A DNA stretch of 6,691 bases from a bacterium (GTDB lineage Bacteria; Verrucomicrobiota; Verrucomicrobiae; Limisphaerales; J093). Made by a program: the position numbers and the translations under genes. The DNA is taken from NCBI GenBank assembly GCA_021839785.1, contig JAKCAB010000091.1:1-6691 (forward strand), read 5' to 3'. Shown one piece after another: positions 6,159 through 6,691 of the stretch. Under the pieces are notes generated by a model. It made no database searches. It was not told the origin of the DNA and saw only the letters and a program-made list of their open reading frames with translations. Every line of letters starts with the position of its first letter. Position 1 is the stretch's first letter.

Positions 6159-6248
6159 CTCAACCGATCCAGGCTGGCTCGGCGCCCCGGCAAGGCCCGC
6201 CGGCTGCGTTGACGGTTGGCGGGGAAATGCCACCTTCGCTTCCGACCG

Positions 6249-6691
6249 ATGAAACGAGTACAAGTCATCGACTCGCACACCGGCGGGGAGCCCACGCGCG
6301 TCGTCATCGCCGGCGGTCCCGACCTGGGCGCCGGCCCGCTGGCCGGGCGCGTGCAGCGTTTTCGCGAACGCCACGACCGGTTCCGGTCGGCCGTTGTGAA
6401 CGAGCCGCGCGGCTCCGATGTGCTGGTGGGCGCCCTGCTTTGTGCGCCGGTGGACACGTCGTGCGCGGCGGGCGTGATTTTCTTCAACAACGTCGGCTAT
6501 CTCGGCATGTGCGGGCACGGCACGATCGGGCTGGTGGCGACGCTCGCGCACTTGGGCCGGATTGCGCCGGGCGAGCACCGGATCGAGACGCCCGTTGGCA
6601 CGGTCACGGCCACGCTCCACGCGGACGGCTCTGTTTCGGTGGAAAACGTGCCGAGCCACCGACAGGCCAAGGCGGTTGCGGTGAAAGTGCC
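6249..6691 (+). CDS. 4-hydroxyproline 2-epimerase (partial, runs off the window)
   Basis: The first 147 codons of a proline-racemase-family enzyme are present. The family usually has about 310-335 residues, so less than half is visible. The N-terminus '[15 protein letters not shown]' (6-20), '[19 protein letters not shown]' (51-69) and '[20 protein letters not shown]' (75-94) match characterised 4-hydroxyproline epimerases such as the Pseudomonas lhpA product closely. C88 in 'MCGHG' is the first of the two catalytic cysteines; the second, near residue 236 in those enzymes, is outside the window. The enzyme turns trans-4-hydroxy-L-proline into cis-4-hydroxy-D-proline, the first step of its degradation to 2-oxoglutarate in the cytoplasm. 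Proline racemase or 3-hydroxyproline dehydratase are less likely, given the 'EPRGSD' and 'ALLCAPVD' blocks and a true Cys at 88. The 90-nt gap before it (6159-6248) shows no clear terminator or promoter. Confidence 0.94.
   Translation, partial: MKRVQVIDSHTGGEPTRVVIAGGPDLGAGPLAGRVQRFRERHDRFRSAVVNEPRGSDVLVGALLCAPVDTSCAAGVIFFNNVGYLGMCGHGTIGLVATLAHLGRIAPGEHRIETPVGTVTATLHADGSVSVENVPSHRQAKAVAVKV

Noticed and set aside
6187..6203. CCGGC/GCCGG stem in the gap before the epimerase as a terminator
   Set aside because: Only five pairs and no T-run, and in this GC-rich DNA such stems are common by chance.
6209..6237. TTGACG at 6209-6214 as a -35 box for the hydroxyproline epimerase
   Set aside because: No acceptable -10 hexamer is found 16-18 nt downstream.

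Overview
The window is GC-rich, gene-dense bacterial DNA with every recognised gene on the + strand. Several things point to the Planctomycetota/Verrucomicrobiota side of the tree, most likely a verrucomicrobial (Pedosphaera/Limisphaerales-like) genome. There is a secreted heparan-N-sulfatase-type sulfatase, none of the five complete start sites has a recognisable Shine-Dalgarno sequence, and purine-rich heptamer tracts plus small hairpin repeats are scattered through and between genes. The assignment is an inference; no rRNA or marker gene is present.

Layout. Positions 2-109 hold the last 35 codons of what looks like an IS630-family transposase cut by the window edge. Positions 110-226 are non-coding and carry a small G/C palindromic element just before the next gene. 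Positions 227-3225 hold two polytopic GT-C glycosyltransferases, a PIG-V-like mannosyltransferase and an ArnT/PMT-like enzyme, joined by an ATGA stop/start overlap, so they are almost certainly one translationally coupled operon making an unidentified surface glycan or glycolipid from polyprenyl-linked sugars. After a 197-nt gap with a perfect 9-bp hairpin, positions 3423-6158 hold a secreted sulfatase and, 6 nt later, a POT-family proton/oligopeptide symporter. After a further 90-nt gap the window ends inside a 4-hydroxyproline 2-epimerase gene (6249 onward).

How the genes may work together. The two glycosyltransferases form one unit. The sulfatase, peptide transporter and hydroxyproline epimerase form a plausible catabolic set: desulfation of a sulfated polysaccharide in the periplasm, uptake of small peptides, and entry of trans-4-hydroxy-L-proline into its degradation route. 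That would suit growth on hydroxyproline-rich material such as collagen/proteoglycan or plant and algal wall glycoproteins. This is inferred from gene order and families only.

Most notable signal. Both adjacent glycosyltransferases contain an in-frame, low-complexity insertion at a loop between membrane helices. The two insertions share a DNA architecture, heptamer units of the GTCAGGA type followed by a short palindrome and a CCTACCGG end. They are in the same orientation but are read in different reading frames, so this looks like a mobile or dispersed nucleotide repeat tolerated inside proteins rather than a protein domain. A related palindrome with a similar end lies just upstream of the first glycosyltransferase.
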